Source of the DNA: Mesorhizobium intechi
GTDB taxonomy: Bacteria > Pseudomonadota > Alphaproteobacteria > Rhizobiales > Rhizobiaceae
Direction: 5' to 3'
Length of the DNA: 36,783 bases
NCBI RefSeq assembly: GCF_002879535.1
Contig: NZ_PNOT02000298.1
Span: 1-36,783 of the forward strand
This document shows positions 1 through 8,768 of the stretch, piece after piece. Both the position numbers and the translations under genes were made by a program. A model generated the notes under the pieces. The model was not told the origin of the DNA and did not search any database. It saw nothing but the letters and a program-made list of their open reading frames with translations. How positions within the stretch are numbered: position 1 is the stretch's first letter; every line of letters starts with the position of its first letter.

Positions 1-1047
1 ATTGACGGGCGGGGTTGCGGCCGGCGCTGCCCCCGCCGCGGGTGTAGCGGCAGCAGGCGCCGCCGCGGCTGGCGGTGCCGCGGGCGCGGCCGGAGCCGGA
101 TTCGCCGGCGCATTCGTCGCCGATGGCGGTGTCGTCAGCGCTGCGACGGATTCACCCTCGCCTATGCCGGTTTGGCCACCGGCCGGGCCGGGGTCGGTCT
201 CGCCGCCTTCGGGCGTCAGCCGCTGCGTGAATTTCGTCCCCTCGGCACCCGCCGCGGGCGCAGGCGCCGCCGGGGCATCGTTCGCCGGCTTGGCCGGCGC
301 AGGTTTCACTGGTTCGGTCTTGGCGACGACCTTGCTGCCGTCCAGGCCCAGCAGCTTGCCGAAGGCGTCCTTGTTGAGCCAGATCCCATAGCCGCCACCG
401 GCAACGACCAGCAAGGCGACGACGGCGGCGATCAGCCCGCCATAGCTGCGCTTGCGCTCGGCCGGGCGCAGGCGGAAAGTGTCGGAGGCCGCCGGCTCCT
501 CGTCGTTCGGGAAGACATCGCCGCGGTCATCCTCTTGATCCGTGTCCATGCCCGGCAAGGCAGGATCGGCGAGGTCGGAGGCCGCCGGTTGCACCGGCGT
601 GGGCTTCTGCCAGCTTGACTCGGTCTTGGCCGCAGGCGGCGGCGCAGGCCGGTAAGGTTCCGGCTTGGCGACGGGCGGCGGCACGGGACGGGACGGCTCG
701 GGCTTGGCGGCAGGCGGCGCCGGCCATCCCGACTCCGCCTTCACAGGCTGGCGCGTGTGGCTCGGCTGGTTCTTGTTGCGGTCGATGGAGGAAAAGATGT
801 GTTCCAGCTCGGCGAGCGGATCGGCATCCGGTACCTTCTTGGCATAAGTTCGCTCGGCACTTGCGATAGCGTCTTCCAGCAAGCGCTTCTGGGTATCGAT
901 GGCTTCCGCGGCCATCGGCGGCGAATACTCCGCAAGCTTCTTGGCAAGCATGGTACGAACGCTGTTATAGATGCGCGTACGCTTTTCCGGCGTCTCGTCG
1001 CCGTGCTTTTCGAACGCGTTTTTCAGAATAGCAACGAAATCTACCAT
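1..1047 (-). CDS. Proline/alanine-rich single-pass membrane protein, C-terminus cut off by window edge
   Basis: The minus-strand frame is open for 349 codons from an ATG at 1047 to the window edge, with no stop, so the C-terminus is missing. I do not recognise the family. Residues 1-90 look folded and helical and are rich in charged residues. Residues 100-155 are a low-complexity linker with repeated Pro-rich units of the type AAKPEP and VAKPEP. Residues 160-200 are acidic then basic. A single hydrophobic helix lies at about 203-223, followed by a long Ala/Pro-rich tail. This suggests a cytoplasmic N-terminal domain, one membrane helix and a disordered periplasmic tail. It lies 75 bp downstream of purA on the same strand and may be cotranscribed with it. 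Function is unknown. Confidence 0.75.
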   Translation of the reverse strand, partial: MVDFVAILKNAFEKHGDETPEKRTRIYNSVRTMLAKKLAEYSPPMAAEAIDTQKRLLEDAIASAERTYAKKVPDADPLAELEHIFSSIDRNKNQPSHTRQPVKAESGWPAPPAAKPEPSRPVPPPVAKPEPYRPAPPPAAKTESSWQKPTPVQPAASDLADPALPGMDTDQEDDRGDVFPNDEEPAASDTFRLRPAERKRSYGGLIAAVVALLVVAGGGYGIWLNKDAFGKLLGLDGSKVVAKTEPVKPAPAKPANDAPAAPAPAAGAEGTKFTQRLTPEGGETDPGPAGGQTGIGEGESVAALTTPPSATNAPANPAPAAPAAPPAAAAPAAATPAAGAAPAATPPVN

Positions 1048-1122
1048 GCTTCGGTCGACCTGTATTTTGCTTCCGCGCCGGCCCCCGCAAATCAGCCGCG
1101 ATGCCCGGAAAGGCTTGAGAAA

Positions 1123-2421
1123 CTAGTCTTGAAACGGATCGGTCACAAGTATTGTGTCGTCCCGTTCCGGGCTCGTGGAGAGGAGTGCCACGGGCGCGCC
1201 GATCAACTCCTCTATGTATCGGACATATTTGACGGCCTGGGCCGGAAGATCGTTCCAGCTGCGCGCACCGGCGGTGGTGCCTTTCCACCCTTCCAGCGTC
1301 TCATAGACCGGTTCGACACGGGCCTGTGCTCCCTGGCTTGCCGGCAAATAGTCGATCATCTCGCCGTCGAGGCGATATCCGGTGCAGACCTTGATCTGGT
1401 CCAGCCCATCGAGCACGTCGAGCTTGGTCAGCGCGATGCCCTTGATGCCGTTGACGGCGACGGCCTGGCGCACCAGCACCGCGTCGAACCAGCCGCAGCG
1501 TCGCTTGCGCCCGGTGACGACGCCGAATTCATGGCCGCGCGTGCCGAGGAATTCGCCGATCTCGTTCTTCTGTTCGGTCGGGAACGGACCTTCGCCGACG
1601 CGCGTCGTGTAGGCCTTGGTGATGCCGAGCACATAGCCGATGGCGCCCGGACCGACGCCCGACCCGGCGGCGGCCTGCCCGGCCACCGTGTTGGACGAGG
1701 TGACGAACGGATAGGTGCCGTGGTCGATGTCCAGCAGCGTGCCTTGCGCGCCCTCGAACAGGATGCGCTCGCCGGCGCGGCGCTTGTCGTCGAGGATCTT
1801 CCAGACACGGTCCATATAGGGCAGGATCTCGTCCGCGACCGAGGTCAACTCGGCCATGATCGCGTCATGCGTGACTTCGCCATGGCCAAGCCCGCGGCGC
1901 AACGCATTGTGATGCGTCAGCAGCCTGTCGACCTTCAGGGGCAGCGTTTCCAAATCCGCCAGATCCATCACCCGCACCGCGCGCCGACCCACCTTGTCCT
2001 CATAGGCCGGACCGATGCCCCGACGGGTCGTGCCAATTTTCGTCCCGGAATTTGACGCGGCGTCCTCGCGGAATCCGTCCAGCTCCCGGTGCAGCGACAG
2101 GATAAGCGCTGTGTTTTCGGCTATTTTCAGGCGATCCGGCGTCACTTCGACGCCCTGCGCCTTAAGCTTTGCCGCTTCGGCCACGAAAGCATGCGGATCG
2201 AAGACCACGCCATTGCCGATGATGGACAGCTTGCCCTGCCGCACGACGCCGGACGGCAACAGCGACAGCTTGTAGACCTTGCCGTCGACGACCAGCGTAT
2301 GGCCGGCATTGTGGCCGCCCTGGAAACGCACCACGACATCGGCGCGCTCCGACAGCCAGTCGACGATCTTGCCCTTGCCTTCGTCGCCCCACTGCGAGCC
2401 GACGACCACCACATTGGCCAT
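1123..2421 (-). CDS. purA: Adenylosuccinate synthetase
   Basis: PurA joins IMP and aspartate, with GTP hydrolysis, to give adenylosuccinate, the first committed step to AMP; it is cytosolic. The 432-residue protein has the usual family length. The N-terminal GTP-binding loop [11 protein letters not shown] is at residues 8-18, with the catalytic Asp13 and His41 in FQGGHNAGH. The IMP-binding stretch [17 protein letters not shown] and the motif TGRKRRCGW are also present. The frame stays open 48 codons further upstream, but the start at 2421 is chosen because the conserved MANVVVVG begins there and a purine-rich ribosome site (AAGGGAAAAG) precedes it. It is divergent from the exporter gene at 2635, and the 213 bp between them must hold both promoters. 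Confidence 0.97.
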   Translation of the reverse strand: MANVVVVGSQWGDEGKGKIVDWLSERADVVVRFQGGHNAGHTLVVDGKVYKLSLLPSGVVRQGKLSIIGNGVVFDPHAFVAEAAKLKAQGVEVTPDRLKIAENTALILSLHRELDGFREDAASNSGTKIGTTRRGIGPAYEDKVGRRAVRVMDLADLETLPLKVDRLLTHHNALRRGLGHGEVTHDAIMAELTSVADEILPYMDRVWKILDDKRRAGERILFEGAQGTLLDIDHGTYPFVTSSNTVAGQAAAGSGVGPGAIGYVLGITKAYTTRVGEGPFPTEQKNEIGEFLGTRGHEFGVVTGRKRRCGWFDAVLVRQAVAVNGIKGIALTKLDVLDGLDQIKVCTGYRLDGEMIDYLPASQGAQARVEPVYETLEGWKGTTAGARSWNDLPAQAVKYVRYIEELIGAPVALLSTSPERDDTILVTDPFQD

Positions 2422-2634
2422 GTTTCTTTTCCCTTGAGACGCCGCCGAGCGGCTTGGATATGGTTCGAAACGACAGGCCTCTATAGCGTCAAGACCTCGC
2501 GAGCGCGACCTTTCTTTGCCGCCGAAAATGCCCTGAGGCACAACAATTTTCGGCTTTGACATCATTTACTTGGGCTAAGAGGGGCACTAGGCCGGCAAAC
2601 ACCGCAACGCATCCGTCGCGGCCGGAATCTTGCG

Positions 2635-3546
2635 ATGCATCGAAGCGCCTACTTATTCCTGCTGCTCACCACCTTGCTGTGGGGCGGCAATTCGGTGGCC
2701 GGCAAGCTGGCGGTCGATCACGTCTCGCCGATGATGCTGGTCTTCCTGCGCTGGGTGCTGGCGGTGGCGATCCTGCTGCCGATCGGCTGGCGCACGATCC
2801 AGGAGGACTGGCCCGTGGCGCGCCGGCACTGGCTGATTCTGGCCGCACTCGGCGCCAGCGGCTTCACGCTGTTCAACGTGATCTTCTACACGGCGCTCAA
2901 CTACACCACGGCGATCAACGTCTCGATCGAACAGGCGGCGATGCCGATCCTGATCATGACGGCCAATTTCGTCTTCTTCCGGCTGCGGGTGAACTGGGCG
3001 CAGATCGTCGGCGTCGTGCTGACCATTGCCGGCGTGATCCTGACTGCCTGCCACGGCGATCCCCGCCGGCTGCTGACGCTGGAGCTCAATTTCGGCGACG
3101 CCATCATGCTGGTGGCGGTCGTCCTTTACAGCGGCTATTCGGTCGGGCTGCGGCTGAAGCCAGCGCTGCGCTGGCAGAGCCTGATGCTGGCCATGTCGAT
3201 CGCCGCGCTCATCACCTCGCTGCCCTTCGTGCTGTGGGAGGTCGCCGCCGGCAAGGCCATCGTGCCCGACGCACGCGGCTGGACGGTCATCGTCTACACC
3301 GCGATCGGCGCCTCGGTCGTCTCGCAGATAGCCTACATCAGGGGCAACGAACTGATCGGCGCCAACCGCGCCGGCCTGTTCATCAACCTGGTGCCGATCT
3401 TCGGCACGCTGCTTTCGGTGTTGATCGTCGGCGAGACGTTCCAGCTCTATCAGGCCCTGGCGCTTGTGCTCGTGCTGGGCGGCATCGGGCTTGCCGAACA
3501 TAGCGGGCGCAAGAGCGCGACCGCCCGGCCGGCCAGGGCGCGCTGA
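2635..3546 (+). CDS. EamA/DMT-family transporter (probable metabolite exporter)
   Basis: A 303-residue very hydrophobic protein with about ten predicted transmembrane helices arranged as two EamA-type halves. It opens with a first helix containing the family-typical LLWGGNSVAGKLA and has PIFGTLLSVLIVGE near residues 255-270, the usual signature at the start of the last helices. Members of the drug/metabolite transporter superfamily export amino acids or other small metabolites across the inner membrane. The substrate cannot be read from the sequence. It is divergent from purA and converges on serA, with only 53 bp between the two stop codons. Transmembrane topology and family are clear; the physiological role is not. 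Confidence 0.9.
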   Translation: MHRSAYLFLLLTTLLWGGNSVAGKLAVDHVSPMMLVFLRWVLAVAILLPIGWRTIQEDWPVARRHWLILAALGASGFTLFNVIFYTALNYTTAINVSIEQAAMPILIMTANFVFFRLRVNWAQIVGVVLTIAGVILTACHGDPRRLLTLELNFGDAIMLVAVVLYSGYSVGLRLKPALRWQSLMLAMSIAALITSLPFVLWEVAAGKAIVPDARGWTVIVYTAIGASVVSQIAYIRGNELIGANRAGLFINLVPIFGTLLSVLIVGETFQLYQALALVLVLGGIGLAEHSGRKSATARPARAR

Positions 3547-3554
3547 CCAGCAAG

Positions 3555-3578
3555 AAGGCGCGACAGAGGCCGCGCCTT
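3555..3578. terminator. Possible bidirectional terminator hairpin between convergent genes
   Basis: A perfect 8-bp inverted repeat (AAGGCGCG / CGCGCCTT, 8-nt loop) lies between the converging stops of the EamA gene (3546) and serA (3600). There is no clear T-run on either side, so it may only be a 3'-end stabilising hairpin. Confidence 0.35.
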
Positions 3579-3599
3579 CCAACGCTGCCGAAAGCGGGA

Positions 3600-5201
3600 T
3601 CAGATCCCGCCGACGTCGAACTGGAGCCGCTTGGCCGAGTCGATCGACTTGTGCGCCCGCACCTGCTCCAGCACCTTTTCCGGGAACGGCGCGTCGAGAT
3701 AGAGCAGCGCGATGGCGTCGCCGCCCGGCCGGTTGCGGCCAAGCTGGAAGTTGGCGATGTTCACACCATTCTCGCCGCACACCGTGCCCAGCAGGCCGAT
3801 GATGCCGGGCGCATCGGCGTTGGTGGTGTAGAGCATGTGCTGGCCGACCTCGGCGTCGAGGTTGATGCCCTTGATCTGGATGAAGCGCGGCTTGCCGTCC
3901 GAGAAGCAGGTGCCGGCGATCGAGCGCGTCCTGTGCTCGGTCTTGACCGTCAGCTTGATGTAGCCGTCGAACACCCCCGACTTGTCGCGCTTGACCTCGG
4001 CGACGATGATGCCGCGCTCCTTGACCATGATCGGGGCCGAAACCATGTTGACGTCGGAGACCTGCGGCCGGATGAGCCCGGCAAGCGCGGCGCTGATCAG
4101 CGCGCGTGTGTTCATCGTCGCGGTTGAGCCGTCGAACAGGATCTCGACCTCCGTGATCGGATCCTCGGTGACCTGGCCGACAAAGGCGCCGAGCACTTCG
4201 GCGAGTTTGACGAAGGGTTTGAGCCGCGGCGCTTCTTCCGCCGTGATCGACGGCATGTTGATGGCGTTGGAGACGGCGCCCTTGATCAGATAGTCCGACA
4301 TCTGCTCGGCGACCTGCAGCGCGACATTCTCCTGCGCTTCCGCCGTCGAGGCGCCGAGATGCGGCGTCGCCACCACGTTTTCCAGGCCGAACAGGGCGTT
4401 CTGCTCGGCCGGTTCCACCTCGAACACGTCGATGCCGGCGCCCGCCACCTTGCCGCTCTTCAACGCCGCGATCAGATCGGCCTCGACGATCAGCCCGCCG
4501 CGCGCGCAATTGATGATGCGCACGCCATTCTTCATCTTGGCGATTGCGCCGGCGTCGATGATGTTGCGCGTCTTGTCGGTCAGTGGCGTGTGCAGCGTGA
4601 TGAAGTCCGCGCGCGCGAACAGCTCATCGAGCTCGACCTTGTCGACGCCGAGTTCCTCGGCACGCTTGTCCGACAGGAACGGGTCGAAGGCGATGACATG
4701 CATCTTCAGGCCGACGCCGCGCGTGGCGACGATCGAGCCGATATTGCCGCAGCCGATGACGCCCAGCGTCTTGCCGGTGATCTCGACACCCATGAAGCGG
4801 TTCTTCTCCCACTTCCCGGCATGGGTCGAGGCGTTGGCTTCCGGGATCTGGCGCGCCAGCGCGAAGATCATCGCCACGGCATGCTCGGCTGTCGTGATCG
4901 AATTGCCGAAGGGCGTGTTCATCACGATGATACCCTTGCGGCTCGCCGCCGGGATATCGACATTGTCGACGCCTATGCCGGCGCGGCCGATGACCTTGAG
5001 CCTGGTGGCGGCGTTGATCAGCTTTTCGGTGACCTTGGTCGCCGAGCGGATGGCGAGGCCGTCATACTGGCCGATCACTTCGAGCAGCTTTTCCTTGTCC
5101 TTGCCGAGGTCGGGCAGATAGTCGACCTCGACGCCGCGATCCTTGAAGATCTGCACGGCGGTGGGAGAGAGTTTGTCAGAGACGAGAACGCGGGGCGCCA
5201 T
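3600..5201 (-). CDS. serA: D-3-phosphoglycerate dehydrogenase
   Basis: SerA oxidises 3-phosphoglycerate to 3-phosphohydroxypyruvate with NAD+, the first step of serine synthesis. The 533-residue length fits the long form with catalytic core, intervening domain and C-terminal ACT domain. The Rossmann motif GCGNIGS is near residues 147-153. The catalytic Arg is in NCARGGLIVEADL, Glu in DVFEVEPAEQ and His in ATPHLGAST. From about residue 455 the ACT domain runs to the end with DAPGIIGLLGTVCGENGVNIANF, the usual site of serine feedback binding. The start at 5201 has a strong AAGGAGG ribosome site. It follows serC by 63 bp on the same strand, so serC-serA is probably one operon. Confidence 0.97.
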   Translation of the reverse strand: MAPRVLVSDKLSPTAVQIFKDRGVEVDYLPDLGKDKEKLLEVIGQYDGLAIRSATKVTEKLINAATRLKVIGRAGIGVDNVDIPAASRKGIIVMNTPFGNSITTAEHAVAMIFALARQIPEANASTHAGKWEKNRFMGVEITGKTLGVIGCGNIGSIVATRGVGLKMHVIAFDPFLSDKRAEELGVDKVELDELFARADFITLHTPLTDKTRNIIDAGAIAKMKNGVRIINCARGGLIVEADLIAALKSGKVAGAGIDVFEVEPAEQNALFGLENVVATPHLGASTAEAQENVALQVAEQMSDYLIKGAVSNAINMPSITAEEAPRLKPFVKLAEVLGAFVGQVTEDPITEVEILFDGSTATMNTRALISAALAGLIRPQVSDVNMVSAPIMVKERGIIVAEVKRDKSGVFDGYIKLTVKTEHRTRSIAGTCFSDGKPRFIQIKGINLDAEVGQHMLYTTNADAPGIIGLLGTVCGENGVNIANFQLGRNRPGGDAIALLYLDAPFPEKVLEQVRAHKSIDSAKRLQFDVGGI

Positions 5202-5264
5202 GGCGGCCTCCTTGAAATGGGATTGATCCGGGAATGGGCGGCCCGCGGGCCGCCGCGGAAAGTC

Positions 5265-6440
5265 TCAGGCCGCCGCTTTCAGCGACGCCTTCTGCGCGGC
5301 GAAGGCCCAATCGAGCCAGGGCAGCAGCGCCTCGAGATCCGATGTCTCGACCGTCGCACCGCACCAGATACGCAGGCCGGGCGGCGCGTCGCGATAGGAG
5401 CCGATGTCGTGGGCGACACCTTCCTTGTCGAGCGCCGAGACCAGCCCCTTGGCGAAAGCCGCCTGACCGTCGGCGTCGAGCGCCGCCACATCGGCATCGG
5501 TGAAAGACAAGCAGACCGAGGTGTTCGACCGCGTCGTCGGCTGGACGGCGAGATGGCCGAGCCACAAGGACTTGTCGACGAATCCGTCGAGCACGGCGGC
5601 ATTGGCATCCGCCCTGGCGACCAGCGCATCGAGGCCACCGATCGACTTCGCCCAGTGCAGCGCGTCGAGATAGTCCTCGACGCACAGCATCGACGGCGTG
5701 TTGATGGTCTCGCCCTTGAAAATGCCCTCGATCAGCTTGCCGCCGGAGGTCAGGCGAAAGATTTTCGGCAGCGGCCATGCAGGCTTGTAGCTCTCCAGCC
5801 GCGCGGCCGCGCGAGGCGACAGGATCAGGATGCCATGCGCGCCCTCGCCGCCCAGTACTTTCTGCCAGGAGAAAGTGACGACATCGAGCTTTTCGAAATC
5901 GAGCCTTTGCGCGAAAGCCGCCGAAGTGGCGTCGCAGATGGTCAGGCCCTTGCGATCCGCCGGGATGAAGTCACCATTCGGCACGCGCACGCCCGACGTG
6001 GTGCCGTTCCAGGTGAAGACAACGTCGCGGTCGAAATCGATCTTGGCCAGATCCGGCAATTCGCCATAGCCGGCCTCGAGCTTGCGCACGTCGGGCAGCT
6101 TCAGCTGCTTGACCACGTCGGTGACCCACCCGGAGCCGAAGCTTTCCCAGGCGACCATGTCGACGCCGCGCTCGCCGAGCAGCGACCACAGCGCCATCTC
6201 GACGGCGCCCGTATCCGACGCCGGCACGATGCCGATGCGGTAGTCGGCTGGAACCTGGAGGATTTCGCGCGTCAACGCGATCGCCTGTTCGAGCTTGATC
6301 TTGCCGATCTTGGCGCGATGGGAACGGCCGAGCGCGGCATTCTTGAGCGCCTCGACCGACCAGCCGGGGCGTTTTGCGCAGGGACCTGAGGAGAAATTGG
6401 GGTTTGCCGGACGGAGTCCGGGCTTCGTATGTGTGGTCAT
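5265..6440 (-). CDS. serC: Phosphoserine aminotransferase
   Basis: SerC transaminates 3-phosphohydroxypyruvate with glutamate to O-phosphoserine, using pyridoxal phosphate. It supplies the second step of serine synthesis and has a parallel role in the pyridoxine pathway. The 391-residue protein is of the longer alphaproteobacterial type. The Schiff-base lysine is K194 in [11 protein letters not shown], and the phosphate-cup region contains [11 protein letters not shown] near 76-85 and [13 protein letters not shown] near 144-156. The N-terminal [18 protein letters not shown] matches this subfamily. The ATG at 6440 follows a leader with two hairpins, the second presenting the GGAAGG ribosome site in its loop. 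Confidence 0.96.
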   Translation of the reverse strand: MTTHTKPGLRPANPNFSSGPCAKRPGWSVEALKNAALGRSHRAKIGKIKLEQAIALTREILQVPADYRIGIVPASDTGAVEMALWSLLGERGVDMVAWESFGSGWVTDVVKQLKLPDVRKLEAGYGELPDLAKIDFDRDVVFTWNGTTSGVRVPNGDFIPADRKGLTICDATSAAFAQRLDFEKLDVVTFSWQKVLGGEGAHGILILSPRAAARLESYKPAWPLPKIFRLTSGGKLIEGIFKGETINTPSMLCVEDYLDALHWAKSIGGLDALVARADANAAVLDGFVDKSLWLGHLAVQPTTRSNTSVCLSFTDADVAALDADGQAAFAKGLVSALDKEGVAHDIGSYRDAPPGLRIWCGATVETSDLEALLPWLDWAFAAQKASLKAAA

Positions 6441-6446
6441 CGTGGT

Positions 6447-6491
6447 CTATCCTTCCAGATAGTGGCCCCTCGTTGGGGAGGGGTGGCCCAC
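6447..6491 (-). promoter_or_regulatory. serC-type structured leader RNA
   Basis: Reading the minus strand towards serC, a GC-rich hairpin (GTGG ... CCCCTC / GAGGGG ... CCAC, 6491-6462) is followed at once by a small hairpin CTATC / GATAG (6462-6447). The loop of the second carries the ribosome site, and the serC start is 6 nt after it. This matches what is known of the alphaproteobacterial serC RNA motif, a candidate cis-regulatory element found upstream of serC. The match was made by eye on structure and position, not with a covariance model. Confidence 0.55.
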
Positions 6492-6641
6492 GGACGGCGA
6501 TATGCGTTCAGGCCTCGGGCGTCAAGAGGAAAGTTTTTGTCGCTGCCGGGACACCGGCGATCCGCGGTCAGGATCGCGTGATCTCAAGCGCGAACGGCGG
6601 ACCGCTGGGATCCGCCGCTAAAGTCTCGCCGGGTTCCTGGC

Positions 6642-7415
6642 CTACCAGAGATCGTAGCGCAGCCCGAGCTTGATCTGGTGATTGCTGATGCCCTTGTGGA
6701 CCGGGAAGGAGGTCAGACTTGCGGCCGTAACATATTCGGCATCCGGGGCGGAGAAATACTGATAGCCGAGGTCGACCGAAACGTTTTTTGAAACCTGGTA
6801 GGCAAGGCCCGCATTCAGCGTATAGGCCAAGGAGTACTTCGTCTTGTCGTCCGTCTGGACGAAATCGTCGGTGGGATCGCCATTGTTGGTGAAATAGCTG
6901 GCCGAGAGCTTGCGCGTGCTCTGCACGATACCGACGCCACCGCCCAGATAAGGGGTGATCCCGACATAAGTGCCAAGGTCGACATAGCCGTTGAGCATGA
7001 GCGAGTAGGCGTAATTCTTCAGGTCCGCCGATGCGACAGTGGAGGTTGCCGGTGGCACGATGCTCAGTGAATCGTCGTAGCCAATGCCGATTTTGTTGCC
7101 GGGGAGATAGCCGAGATTGAGATCGGCGCGCAGAAAGTCGTTGAAGTGGTAGCCAAAGCCGATGCTGGCAAAGATCGGATCTTCCTTTTCGTCGAAGCTC
7201 GCCGGCGTGAAGGCGAAATCATCGTTCTTGAAGCTCTTCTGCACCAGATAGGAGACGTCACCGCGCAGATACCAGCCGGAGCCGACCTCGACCGGCACAT
7301 AGTCGGGCGCCTGATCGGTGTAGATCGGCGGGTCGTAGTCGGCAGCGATTGCCGGCGTCAGCGGCAAGAGACCGAGTCCGGCAAGCGCCAGTACGATACG
7401 CGATGTGAGTGTCAT
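6642..7415 (-). CDS. Outer membrane beta-barrel protein, Omp25/Omp31-like
   Basis: A 257-residue exported protein. Residues 1-24 form a signal peptide ending PAIA before ADYDPP. The mature part alternates polar and hydrophobic residues as in a small eight-strand barrel, with GWYLRGDVSYL near the first strand, IGFGYHFNDFLRADLNLGYL in the middle and IKLGLRYDLW at the end. The terminal aromatic residue is the expected BAM signal. The start at 7415 is preferred over one nine codons upstream because GGGAG lies at the right spacing and the signal peptide begins cleanly. CtrA-type TTAA boxes lie 67-95 bp upstream. It is paralogous to the next gene at 7651. Likely an abundant structural or porin-like envelope protein. 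Confidence 0.88.
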   Translation of the reverse strand: MTLTSRIVLALAGLGLLPLTPAIAADYDPPIYTDQAPDYVPVEVGSGWYLRGDVSYLVQKSFKNDDFAFTPASFDEKEDPIFASIGFGYHFNDFLRADLNLGYLPGNKIGIGYDDSLSIVPPATSTVASADLKNYAYSLMLNGYVDLGTYVGITPYLGGGVGIVQSTRKLSASYFTNNGDPTDDFVQTDDKTKYSLAYTLNAGLAYQVSKNVSVDLGYQYFSAPDAEYVTAASLTSFPVHKGISNHQIKLGLRYDLW

Positions 7416-7481
7416 AGTCCCGACTCCCGGATTTGACGACACCTGCGATCAACACGGCAGCCATCGTTTCAGGGAGCATTG

Positions 7482-7509
7482 TTAACCATAGTGGTTAAGT
7501 CACGGTTAA
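7482..7509 (-). promoter_or_regulatory. CtrA-type box cluster upstream of outer membrane protein gene
   Basis: Three TTAA half-sites occur at 7482, 7495 and 7506. The last two form a perfect TTAA-N7-TTAA, the spacing recognised by the cell-cycle regulator CtrA, and the first (TTAACC) is 9 nt away. They lie 67-95 bp upstream of the ATG at 7415. Direct CtrA binding is inferred from the motif only. Confidence 0.6.
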
Positions 7510-7590
7510 GGCTAACAGAGCGTTAGCGAATTCATTTCAGCTAATACATGGCGCTCCAAACTGTCCTCCCTGTCCGGGCGCTTCATTGGC

Positions 7591-7624
7591 TCAAACGAAA
7601 ACCGCCCGGTCAAGCCGGGCGGTT
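7591..7624 (-). terminator. Rho-independent terminator of the outer membrane protein gene at 7651
   Basis: A perfect 10-bp inverted repeat (AACCGCCCGG / CCGGGCGGTT, 5-nt loop, 7600-7624) is followed on the minus strand by TTTCGTTTGA. It begins 27 bp after the TAA at 7651. Confidence 0.75.
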
Positions 7625-7650
7625 CGCGTATACTGGAAGCAGTGGATTTC

Positions 7651-8484
7651 TTACTTGGTGTAGACCGGCTCAGGTTCGGGCTGGTAGGCCACCACCGGTG
7701 CCGCGCACCCATTGTTGCCACCGAACTGATAGCGCAGGCCGCCGCGCACCTCGTGGGTGTTGATGCCGCGGTCGAAACCCGGGCCGGCGCTGCTGGCATC
7801 CCATTCGAACATGCGGCCGCCCTGAATATGGGAGAAACGATAGCCGGCATCGAGAATGATCTTGTCGGTCAGGCAGTAGGAGGCACCGGCCATCAGAGCG
7901 TAAGCGAAGCGCCAATTGGATGCTCCAGGGTTGGTCTCGGTGGTGTTCGGGTCGTAGACGGTATCCCACTTGACGCGCGCGCCGCCGATACCGGCGCCGA
8001 CATAAGGCGTGATGCCGTGCCAGGTGCCGATATCGACATAGGCATTGGCCAGCAGCAGCAGGGCGCTCATCTTCGACACTTCGGTCGACGTCGAGACGAG
8101 ATCCGAGGTGCCGCCGTTGAAGTTCGACTTGAACCAGTAGTCGGCGGTCACGTCCGTACGCAGGTGATCGTTGATTTTGTAGCCGACGCCGCCGCCGAGC
8201 GAGAAGCCGCCCTTGAGCTTGCCGTAGTCGAAACTCTTGCCGCCCGGTATGACCGTACAATTACAGGGATCGATGCCGTAGGTCATGTAGTCAATGCCGC
8301 GCACATCGGACTTGTGATAGTCGATATCGCCACGGATATACCAGCCACCGACGTCGGCCGGCTGTTCGTAGACCGGCGGCGGTGCCTCTTCGACCTGCGG
8401 CTCAGGCAGGTCGGCTGCGAACACCGGCCAGGCCAGGCCCGCGAACAGCAACGCGAACAGGGCCTTTCTTGCTGTATTGAACAT
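7651..8484 (-). CDS. Outer membrane beta-barrel protein, Omp31-like, with proline-rich tail
   Basis: A 277-residue exported protein with a signal peptide ending VFAA before DLPEPQ. A Pro/Glu-rich stretch of about 25 residues precedes the first barrel strand, GGWYIRGDIDYH. Further strand pairs include GGGVGYKINDHLRTDVTADYWF, ITPYVGAGIGGARV and GASYCLTDKIILDAGYRFSHIQGG. The last strand THEVRGGLRYQFG would normally end the protein at an aromatic residue, but here a tail of some 20 residues ending PEPEPVYTK follows. The ATG at 8484 is chosen because AGGGG lies 8 nt before it. A terminator follows the gene at 7600. The family is that of the small outer membrane proteins of Rhizobiales; a specific solute is not known. 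Confidence 0.88.
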   Translation of the reverse strand: MFNTARKALFALLFAGLAWPVFAADLPEPQVEEAPPPVYEQPADVGGWYIRGDIDYHKSDVRGIDYMTYGIDPCNCTVIPGGKSFDYGKLKGGFSLGGGVGYKINDHLRTDVTADYWFKSNFNGGTSDLVSTSTEVSKMSALLLLANAYVDIGTWHGITPYVGAGIGGARVKWDTVYDPNTTETNPGASNWRFAYALMAGASYCLTDKIILDAGYRFSHIQGGRMFEWDASSAGPGFDRGINTHEVRGGLRYQFGGNNGCAAPVVAYQPEPEPVYTK

Positions 8485-8567
8485 GCTTGTCACCCCTAGG
8501 AACCCTCGGAAACGCGATCGCGCCCGAACGAGATTGGCTTTCAGGCGTGGATAATGAATTGGAAAAG

Positions 8568-8595
8568 TTAAAAGGCGTTTAACCCTGTCGATTAA
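8568..8595 (-). promoter_or_regulatory. CtrA-type box cluster upstream of Omp31-like gene
   Basis: TTAA half-sites occur at 8568, 8579 and 8592. The first two form a perfect TTAA-N7-TTAA and the third (TTAACC) is 9 nt further. The cluster is 84-111 bp upstream of the ATG at 8484 and is a mirror image of the arrangement at 7482-7509. Binding by CtrA is inferred. Confidence 0.6.
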
Positions 8596-8660
8596 CCACG
8601 AATCTCTAAAATTCGAGGAATCCGCGCATGATCTCGACAGTACGGGGCCGGTCTCCCGCC

Positions 8661-8688
8661 AATAAAAAAGCCCGCCGAAATGGCGGGC
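8661..8688 (-). terminator. Rho-independent terminator of glmM
   Basis: The stem GCCCGCC / GGCGGGC (8670-8688) is followed on the minus strand by TTTTTTATT. It lies about 80 bp after the glmM stop at 8769 and should end the transcript before the Omp31-like gene. Confidence 0.85.
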
Positions 8689-8768
8689 CTGAGTGCAACA
8701 GGAGCAGCGACGCGGCGCTCTGGAGCAATTCCGTGAAACGGTGAAACACGCCGAGGGCGCGCCAGAAA

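Noticed and set aside
757..2055. 432-codon plus-strand frame opposite purA
   Set aside because: It runs antisense to the conserved purA motifs, has no recognisable domain, and reflects high-GC codon bias on the other strand.
2653..4509. 618-codon minus-strand frame across the EamA gene and the end of serA
   Set aside because: It overlaps two certain genes in other frames and shows only low-complexity Arg/Gln/Asp content.
4359..6389. 676-codon plus-strand frame opposite serA and serC
   Set aside because: It spans two well-conserved genes and the gap between them on the other strand; composition is Arg/Asp/His-rich as expected for a shadow frame.
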